A stretch of 64,000 nt of DNA from Apiospora phragmitis (taxonomy: Eukaryota > Ascomycota > Sordariomycetes > Amphisphaeriales > Apiosporaceae), in the NCBI GenBank assembly GCA_038363925.1, contig JAQQWL010000013.1, forward strand, positions 1,302,001-1,366,000, in the 5' to 3' direction. Position 1 is the first letter of the stretch; every line of letters begins with the position of its first letter. The position numbers and the translations under genes were made by a program. Under the pieces are notes generated by a model that saw only the letters and a program-made list of their open reading frames with translations, was not told the DNA's origin and did not search any database. This document shows, in pieces, positions 1 through 12,732 of this stretch.

Positions 1-2281
1 GCTGAAGGAGGATTTTCGGTGGTTGTAAAATGGCTGAGCCCAAAGAGGAACTGAACAGAAAAAGAAGCAAATACCCTTGACAGGGTTCCCCAGATGAGAT
101 ATAATATACGACACACACACGCACGAAATACATGAATACAGGCAGATAGATAGCCAGAGAAATGGGAGAAAAATACGTGGCCGGCATTGCAAAGAGGCGC
201 CAATATCTTCCCACCGCTCCTTGTGTGTAAGAAGAAAATTTTCATCACCATTACCTACATATGTGCTTTTGGTGGCACACGTGGGCTCGTCGTGTGTACC
301 TACAACAGTGAGGGAGGGCTGTGTCACTGATGCCGGCTGACTACTACCATCTCGGGGACGTCCGGGGGAGAGAAGAAGGTGTGTCTGCTTCCCCCTTATC
401 TCTTTTGCTCAGCCAGCCAGTCCTCTGGTGTTTATTGTCGTTGCCGTCTTCTCTCTCCCGCACTTTGTAACACTGCAGACAGCCAACAGGCGTGACAGAG
501 AAGAGGGAGAGGAAAGACAAGAAGCGAGTTAAGCACATCTGTCCCTCCGATACAAATCACATTGGCGATGTCTTTGGACCGAAAGAGTAGGACCGGGAAG
601 TGATTGGTCGTTTATATAATACACAGCCCGCCAACCGCAGGCGTCAGGTCAGATACGTGTTTAATTGAACGGCGTGACGGGTGAGACGCCCAGCAAGAGT
701 ATTGGAAGTGATTGGTACTATTTTCTGAGGAGGGTTTCTTTTTGGGGACACACACTTTCTCCTTTTCTGGCTAGCTACTGTACTTGCTTAGCCTTTTCGT
801 CTTTCTTCCCGTCGCCTGGAATTACCAGATCGGGGCGAACTGCGGGTTGTGGTCCTCCCTTGCTGATTGATGATACATGCTGCCCACTATGCGCGAGTCA
901 GACAAACAGGAGGCGACAAGACATGTCAGGACGGCAGGGCAGAAAATTAGAATAAACCAAAGCGAACACGCCCAAATGTGAGAAAATAGAGCCAAGGAGT
1001 GTCAAGGCCATGGAACAAATTAAAATACCAATAGGCGCGCCACCCCCAAGTGGGTAAGTAATGCATCAAACTATGTACTGTGTAGAAGCAGTTCACCGAC
1101 CCCTTTGCTTACCTGCGTCTTCGACTAACTAAAGGGGCGCACGATGTTAGGCATCAAGATACTCGAGGTGAACCGGACAAGAACAACCTACGCATAATAG
1201 CCGATTCTTTGCAGGGTGAAAGGGAGTCTCGAGAAGGGCGACAATAATTCCAGAATTACGTAGCAGTAGTAGGCAGGGCAGGTAGGGTAGTAATAAAGAA
1301 GCCCACCTCCATCTTATCAGACACAAATGTAGCAGCAGGCGACAGTTGAGACAGAGCATGGGTCAGTAGCGGTAATGGACAGTTCGTACCTAACCTGTTC
1401 GCTCCCACAATGATCAGCAGGGCGGACCGTCGAGGCGCATAGCAACGCATCTAGGTACATCTCTACTTATCTGCGCAGAGGCTTGATTAGCTATACACAC
1501 GTATGCGGGGTAATACCGACACATCTATCCGCCTGCTTTACCTAAGAAATGTGTACCTCTTCCCCGGGGGGCCACCAAGCCTCTGGGGCTTGGCCGCAGC
1601 ACATAATAAATGGGTATGGGGGTACATACCCTCTTTAATCTGCTTCCAATCGACTCATTCGCATGAATATCGAGCCATGCCGGTAACCACAATTGCGCCT
1701 CTCCTTCCAAGACCTGGTTCGAGACCACACACACGGCCACACTTGAGGCCAGTACATCATTGGTCCTCCCAACTTGTTTGGGCAGAACCGAGCGCCTCGG
1801 AGTTTGAAAACATTGTAGTAGTATTATTATATCGACATACTGTCAGAGTGCCCTGCCCTGCTTAATACAACGGCTCCTATACACCAGCCGAAATGGTTCA
1901 CGTGAAAGATGACAGTGTTCGAGTTTAGTTGAGTTGAGTTGAAATAAGTCAATTGACAGTCTCGCTTTTTTGCCCTTTACATCCTCATCCATATCGGATA
2001 CGCCAGGGAGACCCGAGAGGTGATAACTCAAATAATGTAGAGGAGATCTAAACCGCCGATGAGGGTGTTACGTCTATGCCATTCCACCATGAAAATCCCA
2101 AAACCTGCCATCACGCCTTACCTGAAATGCCGCATTAAAATGGGTGGAGGTAGACGCTCCCTCTCATCATGTTGCTCAAAACGCCGTCTTTCTATATCAA
2201 AAACCCCATCTATAATACCATGGCCTAATCATCATTCAAGTCGTAAATCGGAGAATCCAAGCCCACTGTTCCTAGCTTCTC
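1..2281. other. Intergenic, no gene recognised
   Basis: No reading frame here has a recognisable domain, a plausible splice structure or sustained codon bias. It lies downstream of cre1 on the minus strand, so its right end probably carries the cre1 3' UTR. A short CA/GT-rich tract occurs near 110-125. Confidence 0.5.
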
Positions 2282-3569
2282 CTACATGCGGTCGCCAAGG
2301 TCTCCAGCGAGACTGCCGCTAGCCGAGCTTCGGCCACTGTTGTTGAACCCGTCGTTGGGCGCAAGCAAGTCGTGGACGGCTACTTTGGGAACCTGGGGAA
2401 CCGGCAGTTTCCTGCTTCCATCGGGCCTGCTGATTATGTCCGTCAACGAGAGGCCATGGCTGCGAGTAGTGTTGGTGGGGGTGCCTTGCGGTTGAGCTTG
2501 CTGATATGTGTTGTTGTTGTTGACATCGAAATTTTGGGGCTCCATGGGCGCGAGCGCGGGCGTATGGCCCAGAGTCAAGTTACGCAGACCGGGAAGCTCG
2601 ATGTTGGCGTAGGGCCGGAGGCGAGGAGAGTGAGCAGGGGTCGCCAAGGGCGTGTGATCAGGCGTAGGTGACAGTGAGTCATGGGAGAAGGTGGGAGAAG
2701 AGGGCGCGGTAGAATTAGGCGAATTAGGTCTCGATCTCTTCGCATGCCTAGCAGATTGTGAATAGTGGTCGTCGTGGTGCTCGTCATTTGAATGCGACCT
2801 CGACATGTGGTATGCAGACAAAGACGGAAGATGGCCGCGGGACGAATGCTGGCTATGAAGAGTAATGGGGGTGATGCCTGACGCCATGGTGGTGTGGCAC
2901 GGAGGTATATTCCCGCTCCACTTGACTGGCAGCATTGCTGAGCATGTCCGTGCTGTGGCCATTCAGGGGGCTACCGCCTCCGATGCCCCGGCTGTAGAGA
3001 TGAATACCGGAGTGAGGAAGGGGCATATGTCGAATATGAGTGAGGGGAGACACATTCGGCGAGACCAAGGTCGAGTTGGGCGCCGACTTGATCGACCTTG
3101 GCCCAGCTGGGGGAGGCATCATATGGTCTGAGAGGCCGTTCCCCATTATGTGGTGCGTTGGCTGAGTGTTCTTGTTGCCTCTGCGGGAGTTGGGGTTGTT
3201 GTGTATCCTGGAGTGACGAGTAAGCTCATCTGAGCGTGAGAACTTCTTGCTACAGCCGGGGAACTGGCAAGCATGAGGCTTCTCGCCGGTGTGCGTCCGA
3301 ATGTGCCGTGTTTGATGCTCTAACCGGTGGAATGCCTTATCGCACAAGGGGCACTTGTAAGGCCGAGGCAATTCGCTGTGGTTGTTATCGGTGGGTTGAG
3401 CGCCAGCAGCACCGGGCAGGGGCCCATTTGGCCTTATGACAGTGACTGTAGCCATATCCACGTCTCCGTCCTGGTCCAGTTTGTGCTGGTCGTTGTGGTG
3501 TACTGCCGACGATGCAGACTCGGGGTTCAGCAGGTTGGAAAAATCCACCGCTGACTGTGAGCGTTGCAT
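2282..3569 (-). CDS. cre1: CreA/CRE1 carbon catabolite repressor (C2H2 zinc finger), one frame break
   Basis: Nuclear DNA-binding repressor that shuts off genes for alternative carbon sources when glucose is present. Start chosen at the Met of [16 protein letters not shown], the conserved CreA N-terminus; another in-frame Met lies 15 bases upstream at 3584. Two C2H2 fingers occupy about residues 73-93 and 101-123 ([39 protein letters not shown]). Downstream are the conserved [27 protein letters not shown] and [20 protein letters not shown] blocks and the C-terminal repression block [11 protein letters not shown]. The frame breaks at about 2855-2862: upstream ends at a TAG just after HHPHYSS and the conserved [15 protein letters not shown] continues in the +1 frame. 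Removing one base gives 428 residues, the usual size. No intron is seen. Identification is near certain; whether the break is real is not. Confidence 0.95.
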
Positions 3570-4430
3570 GTGATCGCCAGCCAACTGGGCAATAAAGTCC
3601 TACAGAATGCACTCTCTAAAAAAAGGCCGGCAGGGACGGGGGATGCGGGGCAACCAAGCAACCCTCGAACGATCGAAAATCCAGTATTGCTCTTTCTTGA
3701 ACCGGTCCCCTGTAATTTCTAGCTCCGATTCCAAAGACGACCAGGTTTCTGTGTCCGGTCGTGGCTCTGGGCAGAACGAGGCGTTGTCGTGTGTCGTGGG
3801 TTATGTGTAAGGTGGTGATAGTGGTTGGTGGTTGTAGTAGGGTCGTGGTAAACTTCCAAGGCAGGCAGTTACTCAACGGGTTGGTTGGTCTTTTTGGTTG
3901 TATAGGTCCCAAAGTTCAGTTAGGTATTACTTGGGGTACAACTAGATTCGAAGGAGAATCTTTGGGGGGAAGGGGATTTAAATGACACGGGCGGGCCGGC
4001 AGAGCCAGTGTGTGAGCGAGAGGTCCCCAGTTGATTTGATTTGGCAGAAGGGGAAGAGGAAAAAAAAAAATAGGTGCTAGTCCCCATCGTACAGTGGGAA
4101 AGTGTAAGTACAGCATGTACCCAAGATTGATTACAGTGAACAGCCTCCCCCGGCCCAAGTACGGAGGTACCTACCCCAAAGCACGCCAGACCCAGAGCCA
4201 AGATGTGGGTGACCCCCCTAGGCCCCCCCAAAGATGATACCTAGCAGACCCCCCTCCCCCCTCCTTCACCTTCCACCATCCACCCCCCTTCGCTCCGGAT
4301 GGTGCCCTTGCTTTGGGACCAGGATCAGGCAGGCATGGGATGTACACAGGGCGTGGGACTGGGCGGGTGCGCGGGTGGGCCCCCAAAGAAAAAAGGCCGG
4401 GGAGCCCACTGGACTGGACTGGGGGCATAA
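3570..4430 (-). promoter_or_regulatory. cre1 upstream region with SYGGRG (CreA-type) boxes
   Basis: Within about 860 bases upstream of the cre1 start there are three matches to SYGGRG, the CreA consensus: CCCCAG at 4025-4030 (reverse complement CTGGGG), CCGGGG at 4397-4402 and CTGGGG at 4419-4424. CreA orthologues are known to regulate their own genes, so autoregulation is a reasonable inference. A six-base degenerate motif is expected by chance at some frequency, so this is only suggestive. Confidence 0.35.
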
Positions 4431-7400
4431 CTCGCAGTATTCCTGCTACCGCCAACAAAGTACGAGGTGTGCACACTCCAATGTCAACAATCGTGAGAAT
4501 ACTCATCCAGTCTTGGCTTACTGCGTCGCCAGGAAGACGTCGAATAGGAACCACCGATATCGAACCACTACTATTGAGTATGAGTTTCGTGTCCAGAAGA
4601 TGCTTTTCACTCGTAAACCCATAGTATTGCATTACGTTCGGGGGCCGTGACTATGGCATGGCACCTTTGCTAGGAGGTGCAGTTTAAAATTGTCTCGTAG
4701 CGGGAACGGGGCTTCCACGGCCTTCTCGGCATGCTTCATTCCAAGTTACCAGAGCTGACGAGAAGCCATCATATACACTGCTGTTGCCTACCATTGTATC
4801 CCTGTTGCTATTCACCTTATGAACGAAATAAAAGACCCCATGAGGTCCACCTCCTCCGGCCCCCAAGCCAGATGACACAACAGTCGAGTACGGGAATGCT
4901 CATGCGCCCCAGCGGACCATGAGTTTTGTTATTATTGTAGAATTATCAGCCACTTGGCAAACGATGCAGAAACGCCTGGGGGGATATTCGAGCCAGGCTT
5001 GCCAATCTTTGCCCCTACTCGTCCTGGGAGGGAATGCCTTGCATTTGGATGATTTCATTGTACCAGCGGGAAGCGCGCGTGTAAAAGGCCTGTTCGAGTG
5101 TGTAGTGCTTGACCATGTGCCGGGCGAAACAGTCCGAGAAGGGAAACATGTAGTAACAAGCATCCGCCCTGTCTTCGGGTTTATTCTTGTGACAGTCAAC
5201 CGTACATCATTCTCTAATGAAGTTGTCTTTCAGACGCCGCACGCGAATGAACACATGTGCGTTATGTCTTATCTCAGGCCCTTTCACCCCTGCGCTCACT
5301 GGCTCGTCATCGAAAGCGTGAAATCCGGGGCAAGGGCTCGGTCAGGGCTTGTTGCGACCAGCAGGCTAGCTGCCCCCCGATCGATGACGGACTGGCCTCC
5401 GAATAGGATCAAGTGTACAGCTGGGTTCTGGTTGTCTCGACTCTATTTGAGCCGTTATCCCGCCTAGCTGGCTGCTGAGTTTACTCGCTGGCTGCTGAGT
5501 TTACTCGCTGGCTGCTGAGTTTACTCGCTGGCTAGGAAATCTGCCGTTTTACTTCCAACATTCGGCCGAATTACCTGAGGCTCATCAGCCAGAAGCACCA
5601 AAAAGCTCTTAATGGATCACCAATAGCCAGCCACACCACTGACTGTGAATGAAAATAGTATAACAGACTTGCATCACTTGATTTTCGATTGTCGCCATCT
5701 TCCGGCAGAATCTTCTCCCCTGGATGGGGGATTTCTGCTGGTCTTGGCATCTTTGGCTATCGACCGATTCTGCAAGGCATCATCGCCGAACTTGGCTGAC
5801 CTCAGTGACACTTTCTCGCCCTGTTCCCACGATACCGCCAAGGTGGGACCGAGATGAAGAGGGCGTGGGCTTAGTAGATAAGAGAGTTGCTGGCTGTCCC
5901 AGAGCCGTGCAAATCAGGCCAAGGCTGGCGGTTGGTGTGGAGCGCGCTAGATGGGAAACGGGGGGACGCTGACGGCCTGAGCCTTTCATCACGTTTCCCT
6001 CAAGAAGGGGGTGCTCACACACACACACAACCAAGTGAGCCTCTCTTTCCGTTGCTGCGCGAGGGAACTATATTACTAGTTCGATACGTCCACCACAGTT
6101 CTGGCGCGAGATAGACAAGGAATGACGCCCGGGATGGGCACCTCCCAGCTAGATCGACGAGATAAGCGCGGGGAATAGGGGGGTAGATGAGGAGCAGAGG
6201 AGGGATTTCGAGGCTATCAGCTATCAGAGGCAGGACTTTGTTTGCTTATTGGTTCGCATCATCTCCGCTTACTGTCCGTTTTGTCGTTGAAGCTGGGGTA
6301 ATTTTAGTTATTTAACATTGCCGTTCGAGGCCGGGCCTATCACCGCTGGCGGTGCCATCCCCCACAGAGCTTGTCTGCCGCGACATAGTTCGGCCTTGAT
6401 CAGTGTTGTTGGCCCAGCTCCGAGAACCGCTTACAGAAGAAGAACAGCAAGAGTAGGTAATAAGTAAGTGATCTGGTGGATGGAGAATACGGACGGTGTG
6501 TGGAACTCGTTCTTCAGGTGAGCCAAGTAGCTGAGCAAACATCTACATGTCCGTATCATGCGTGTACCAACAGCATGGACTGACGCCATTGCCCCCAAGC
6601 GTTGTTCATCCGTATAAAGTTGGTTGGTTATGTAATGCTTAGCATTGTCCATATTCATCTATTAGAGAACGACGGCGCCTCTGCCTTGGCTGTCTGTTTT
6701 TGGATGAGCCATAAACACCATGGCCCCATTATTCCCCGTTTCAACCAATGCTCATAAAGCCAGTCAGTCCGGGGAACCCGCTACGGCTACGGTATTCCTC
6801 CATGATATCATCTGGACAATGCCGGGTTGGTTGCACATTTGGTTTCTAGTGCTTCAAAGTAATATTGACAAACATGTGGTCCAGCGCTTGGGCGACAGGA
6901 AACTATTTGTACGGTCCCCATATTATGCTAACTAACTAGTGTGCAGCCACCTGCGCCAACCGTGGGGGAACAGAGATGACTCTTGAGCAACCTCATTTTG
7001 CCATGGCCTTGGTGTTGTCGATCCTGAGGACGGTAATCTTTAGCCAGTTAGTATCACATGCTTTCGATTCTCCATACGAAGCTTGGCCGTAGCAGACACC
7101 ATGTGCCCCCATCCGTCCTATCAGCCACTCTCGTGATGGTATACCTATTGGTGTATAAGTTCAGTTGTTGGGAATGAAACAAGACTGTATCCTCGCCAAT
7201 GCTACTGTATATAATAGAGCCTAAACACTACATATATGTTACTTTCATGGTGAGCTGTTTTGTTAGTCATAGAAAGGAAGAATCAGCAGTTTGAAGAATC
7301 CCATCCTTGCCGGCGCCTTGTCTTGTCTTCGTGGGAATTGCGTGATCTACATCTTCCTGTACTAAGTTTCCCCACACTCCACACTCCACACTCTGCGATA

Positions 7401-10400
7401 CTGTCCGTCTGGTATGGCAATAATTGTACGCGTATGAGATGGGGAACGATAGGCTATCTAGCCATGTGCGGACATTCGGCAGTAGTAGAATGCTTCCTGA
7501 AACAACAGAGGCCGCAGTACCCTCAGTCGTTCGAGTCGGTATCGGACTTGTTTTTGGTCATGCAAACTGCTTGGTACGGTAGGAGATCAAACAGCCTGTT
7601 CTTTTTTTTCTGGCCAAACCAGTGTCACCATTACATATTACGGTTCTTCGGGAGCTACAGATAATTTCCCGACGAGATTTGAACCATTTGGGTGATCGAC
7701 ATGGCATATTTGTGTCCGACTATTGCATTTGTTTTGTCTTACAAGCGGCTCCAGCGAGTAGGGATTCATGCCGCTGGCTCGTCCGATTCAGACCTACCTG
7801 TCGTGTGCAGCCAGCATGAACGACATTTCTCCTCCTCTTTAGGGGGTTGCGTTGGGCTTTCTTTTACTGTGCTTGTACCAGCGAAATAATGGAAGCCGAC
7901 TGACTTCAATGAAACATTGGCTAACTAGTAAGTAGTACATCCATGGCATACCGTGACGGAAGCATACCTACAAAGGATGATCATGCAAGATCTAGGCCAT
8001 GCAACAGTGGTTGATAGGCGGAATGCACTTCCGCAATCGCCTGTTATCATACGGGGACGGTGCCTACCCGACATGCCTCAGTGAGTAGATAGCCAAACAA
8101 TCCTGGACCCTTGGTGCGTCTCAGCCAGCAACAACCTGGGGAAATTTGAATGCGGAGAGCTCGTTATCTTTTCCTCTGCCACTACTTATCGAACCACCGC
8201 TATCGCCAACTACACTACTCTTCTACTGATTGTTATCCGCAGCAGCCGCAGCTATCTATTTCATCAAAGCGGTCGAGAACGTACCATATCATATCATCAG
8301 TCAAGTGAATACCCCGGCATCGGCGTAGCTGGCTGTGAAGAAAGATGTGTCCTCTTTCCGCCCCCATGAAACAAGAAAGCGCAGGGCTTAGTGGCATGCC
8401 TGACTTCGTAATCGGGTTTTCTTCTTTTCTATCTTCTCTCATCCATGAAGTCTATCCAGGCCTCAGGTATTGACTCGTTTCGCATTGATACACGATCCAT
8501 TGTGTGCTGTGTTGGGCGTTACTGGAACGAGGAGACGCAGCACAGCAATTCTCTTCCAAAGTGGGCCAGCAAAGGGATTATGTCTCCATTTTTCTATCAC
8601 GGGCGTGCCGTATTCACCCGAGGTGCCTCCTAGCATCGTGGGGTTTTGGCAGGCTATCCATCTCCTAAGGTGCGCTTCTCGCTCGGAGTCGCGAGGGCCG
8701 GTGGAGATGACGACGGTGCAGCTTGGAAATTTGCTTGGCTCTCCTTGGGGATTTTCCCATCGTGCCAGCTCCAAGCGATCCTCTTGGCCCTCAAGGTGAA
8801 TGGGCTACACACCCCGTGACACGTCTATGCCATTTCGCATATACCTATATCCAATAGTTGTACGGAGTGCACTAGAACTCGAGGATCAGCATTGGTGAGG
8901 GGTGTATCCTTAAAGGATTGTAAGGCTGACTGACGGCTGACGGGCTCCTTAAGAATGCAGGAAGCGCCAAGGACGTAAGTTAGATTGGGTACGTGTACAG
9001 GAAGGGAGCTGCCATCTATCCGGAGGAAAAGTGTTGAACCTGGGCTAATTGCTAAGCCGGTTGGGATGGTATCATCTTGGCCCCCTTGGATCAAAGGAAG
9101 AGTTACCCAGGCGGAATTGAAACAAGCCCCCGACACGTCGAGGTACCTGCAGTAACAGCTTTCTGCCAAGCGAACCTCGCCAACATACATACATAGATTA
9201 ATAACCGTGGGATGATTTACCAAGGCTGGACAGTACCGTGTGTGCAGACTCACATAATACTGACGCAACCAGGGATCAGAGTCGCGGGCGTGGACAGGCG
9301 AGGCCAATCAAAGGCTGCGAATGCCACTCCACGTTCTTTGCTGATGTTCCAACCGGGAACTTGGGGTACGTAAAACTAAAACGGACCAGCGGGAAATCAA
9401 TTGCACGCTCTGACTCAAAACACTCGCTCAGTGCCAACCACGTTGTCACCTTCGGCATTCGGGCTATTGAGCCGCAAACCCCACGCCGTGTATGTACCCC
9501 AAAGAGGAAAGTCAGTCATGAAGCGCCTAACTACTCCGGTATACTGTGCTTCGCAAGATTGGCAGTATGCGGTATGCATTGGCTTTCCCTGTCCTTTCTT
9601 CCTCCTCTCTATTTTTTCCTTCTCCAGATTGGCTTCCATGATGCGGCTTTTCCCCTGATGGTGGGGCGGGTTCGGCAAGATGGTCGGAGGCTTAGTAGAG
9701 GAGGAAATAGACGAGGCGGTTGTTCATCGGCGCAATTAGACCCTTATTGCCTCACGCAGGCTCAATGGCCATCATCTCTGTAAGTGTGGGGTTTACAGGT
9801 CAGAGAAGGCCAGAAGGGATCTAGAATCTAGATCGAATCCAGGTACGATGCGGGGCGACAAGTGGCATGGCCAGGCATGGCTGGAGAGAAAGTCCCCAGC
9901 TTATCGCCGAGACTAATGACAATGTGTACAAGGGGCTTGCTGAGTGACTGGTGAGGACAATGGATACATAATTCTGATTCTGTGCTCGGCCTTTTTTCCC
10001 TGGAAAACGCTACCCTGCTCGTACGGTTCATTCCGTCTGACCGAATGGAGTTGTGAGCGAGTCGGGGTTTCGAACAACTTCGTCATTGTCGCCTATGCAT
10101 TTCCATCCTCATTCTTGTTTGTCGTCAATGACAAGTCGACTGTCCCCCAGTCTGTTGTTGGCCCTCTTAATCAGAAACGAGTCAGACCAATGTCGTAAAT
10201 TGTCTTCTGGGTGACGGCTGCCCACGTGGGTTCGGTGCAATACGGCCAGAGCGAAATCGCCCTTAACCATGGCGGCAATCTGAGGAAAGCCGGAGACGGC
10301 TGGCATTACGCCTAGCAGGATAGTCATTCCCGCTCCTTGAGGCTGAGGAGTTTTAAGCCAATCAACTACCCTCTCCCTTCACCCCACAGAATGAGCTTGG

Positions 10401-11191
10401 GGTTTAGTACCACGTTTTACTTGTTTGGTGAGGTACTTGTCCGCTAGGTATGATGCTATGATTAGGTAGCTAAACAGCAAGAATGAGAGCTATAGATACA
10501 GCTAATTGAAGCATCGGAATGCTTTCGATGTGCTATTTCTTGCCTCAGTGACAAATCAATGGCTACGGCCAAAATTTACAGGCATGTGCAGAAGATAAAG
10601 ACGTGGAAGCAACGGTTTTACCGAGGCGGTGATAGCGTACCTGCAGTTTTGTGCCCTGGTATGGTGCATTGATGATTTTCATTAGGTGCACTCAGGTACT
10701 AAGGCAGAGAGCTAGCTACCAGCTACCTTCAACACCTTCACCTTCTTCCCTTTACTATGAATATCTTATCCTACATCATAGACAATCAAAGATCGCGGAC
10801 TTAAGGCGGAAGCTCCTCGTCACCTCGGCTGCCACAGCGTTCAACCTCGGTTGCGTTGTCTCAATTACGATCAAAACGTAAATCCGGCTCTTGCTGCGTC
10901 TCTCCTATTGGGGACAAATTTTTCTCCTTGTTTCTTGTCCGCGGCCGTCTTGCAAACCCCACCTTCGGCCCGTCTTCTAGACACCTTCGATTGAGCCTGC
11001 CCTCGGGGGTCCCACATGGAGAACCACCGAGAAGGCCGGTGTCATATGATTATGCTGGCGTGGTCGACCGACCGTACTCGTACCTAGTCCTGAGAAGAGA
11101 CCTATTCAACAACCGGGCCTTGCGATTCTGGGACAACTCGCATGCAGTGACGAAACGAGACTCGAAAGTTCTCTCCGCGGAATTGTGGGAC
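4431..11191. other. Long gene-poor interval between cre1 and the RAD51 paralogue
   Basis: Several open frames of 60-180 codons occur on both strands, for example 4919-5467 (+), 8825-9307 (-) and 9238-9783 (+). None shows a known domain, a start in good context followed by splice-compatible exons, or codon bias like the real genes here. Part must be the long 5' regulatory region of cre1 and the promoter of the repair gene. A 20 bp tandem repeat lies at 5467-5533. A non-coding RNA gene cannot be ruled out by eye. Confidence 0.45.
5467..5533. repeat. 20 bp tandem repeat, 3.35 copies
   Basis: The unit GCTGGCTGCTGAGTTTACTC is repeated three times without mismatch (5467-5526) and followed by seven bases of a fourth copy. 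It lies outside any recognised gene. Perfect identity suggests recent slippage. Confidence 0.95.
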
Positions 11192-12732
11192 ATGGAGTCT
11201 CACAGCATTCACGGCCGAGACATCTCGAGCTTTGACCTACCCTCAACCCGTGAGTATTCTTAATTTTATAATACTGTCGCGTAAGACCGTTGCCTTGGGG
11301 TGCGCGAACGCTGACTGGGCCTTTCTAGACAGGCTTCCGACTGTATCGGCCGCGGAAGCTCTCGAGGACCTGAGGACTGACCGGTCGCGTTACGTCTCGA
11401 CCGGACATAGTTCCTTGGACCAGGCACTTGTAGAGTCCACGACTGATGCTGATAGCTCCCTCCCAGGGGGCTTTCAGAAGGGCCAGGTCACCGAGATCTG
11501 GGGACCACCGGGATCAGGGAAAACAACTTTCGGGTATGGATTGCGCTTCTCGGCATCCCATGACTGCTGCAATGATCCTAACGGGAGGTAACAGGCTCCA
11601 ACTTGCCAGCGATGCCTTAAAACAGGGCCAAGGAGTTGTCTGGGTAGGTCAGTCTATGTGCCATCACCCCATTGCTATGCCTGCACCTTCTAGAATGCAC
11701 GTCATTTACTCTATTCGTATGCTGAAGCTTAAGCAGACGCGTTCCGCGCCCTGAGTGGTCCGAGGTTGGCTGAGGTGACGAGCTGCAAGTCAGAATCGCC
11801 GACGACTACACAGGAAGCAACTGAAGTGCAGGACATGGTCCATTTCACATGTTCTAGCCTTGCACATTTCATCGCACTTTTATGCAGGCCTACCGCATCC
11901 TGCATACCACAGAAAGCCTCGCTTGTTGTGATCGATTCACTCTCTGCACTTGTGAACCAAACGTATCCGAGAAACCAGGAAGCCCGTAATGGCCCCAAAG
12001 GAGGTGAATAATAATGCCTAGCGCGACCCCTCACGAGGGACGACTGAGCTGATTATGCTGCAGTGCCAAATGCTGTCGCTCAGCGCTTACAGGTGCTTCA
12101 ATTCATAATATCTAGCCTGCAGAAACTCGCAGCAACTCGGGATGTAGCGGTTGTCCTCCTGACCCAGTGCGCAACCAGGATGCAGACAGAACGAGGAGCT
12201 ACTCTTACTCCGGCCATCAACGCCATGGTTTGGGACCAGGGCATCACGACTCGATTGGTCTTGTTCCGCGACTGGTTATACAAAGACCTAGCTGTGGCAG
12301 GCGTATATTTTGCCGGAATACAGAAATTGAATGGTAAGGCTCATCAAGGCGGTCTTGGCGAAATATTTGCATTCGATATCCAAAGGGTAGGTCAACCATC
12401 GAAAACTGTCGCTGGGGTGGTGAGCTCATGGAATCTTGTAGAACGGTTTTGTTGCGGTCCCCTACGACGCAGGCCAGCCATCGGTGTACTTGTCGTCACA
12501 TGCTCGCCCGAAACGGAAATTGGGCGACACGAATTTCGAGGTTGCAGACAGCGAAGAGGAAGACTATGGCTGGGATGCCGAAGATACGGACGCCATTCCG
12601 GCTATGCCACCGCAATGGCAGGGAAGCGAGGACATTCTTATCGGCCAGCATGACGAGGACGGAAACCGACTAGACGAGGGTTCCGACGCTGCATCGGATG
12701 CGAGTATCGAGCCCAATCAAGTTGATGACTGA
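11192..12732 (+). CDS. RAD51 paralogue (Rad55/Rhp55-like recombination ATPase)
   Basis: RecA-fold ATPase of the Rad51 family, expected to assist Rad51 filament formation in homologous recombination. Six exons: 11192-11249, 11329-11533, 11595-11647, 11737-12003, 12064-12386, 12442-12732, all with GT/AG borders; joined they give 398 residues with no frame break. The start MESHSIHGRDISSFDLPST reads directly into HRLPTVSAAEALEDL across intron 1. Walker A is GPPGSGKTTFG (about residues 78-88), preceded by GGFQKGQVTEIW; the Walker B-like strand is LVVIDSLSALV. A later core block contains VVLLTQCATRMQ and LFRDW. The C-terminal roughly 95 residues are acidic (DSEEEDYGWDAEDTDA). The frame stays open upstream of 11192, so an earlier start is possible. 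The exact paralogue (Rad55, Rad57, XRCC2 type) is not settled by eye; Rad55/Rhp55 is my preference. Confidence 0.85.

Noticed and set aside
4919..5467. 182-codon plus-strand frame
   Set aside because: No recognisable family, no intron structure, and an overlapping open frame on the other strand. I could not support it.
8825..9783. Two overlapping frames of 160 (minus) and 181 (plus) codons
   Set aside because: Neither has a domain or codon bias; probably chance open frames.
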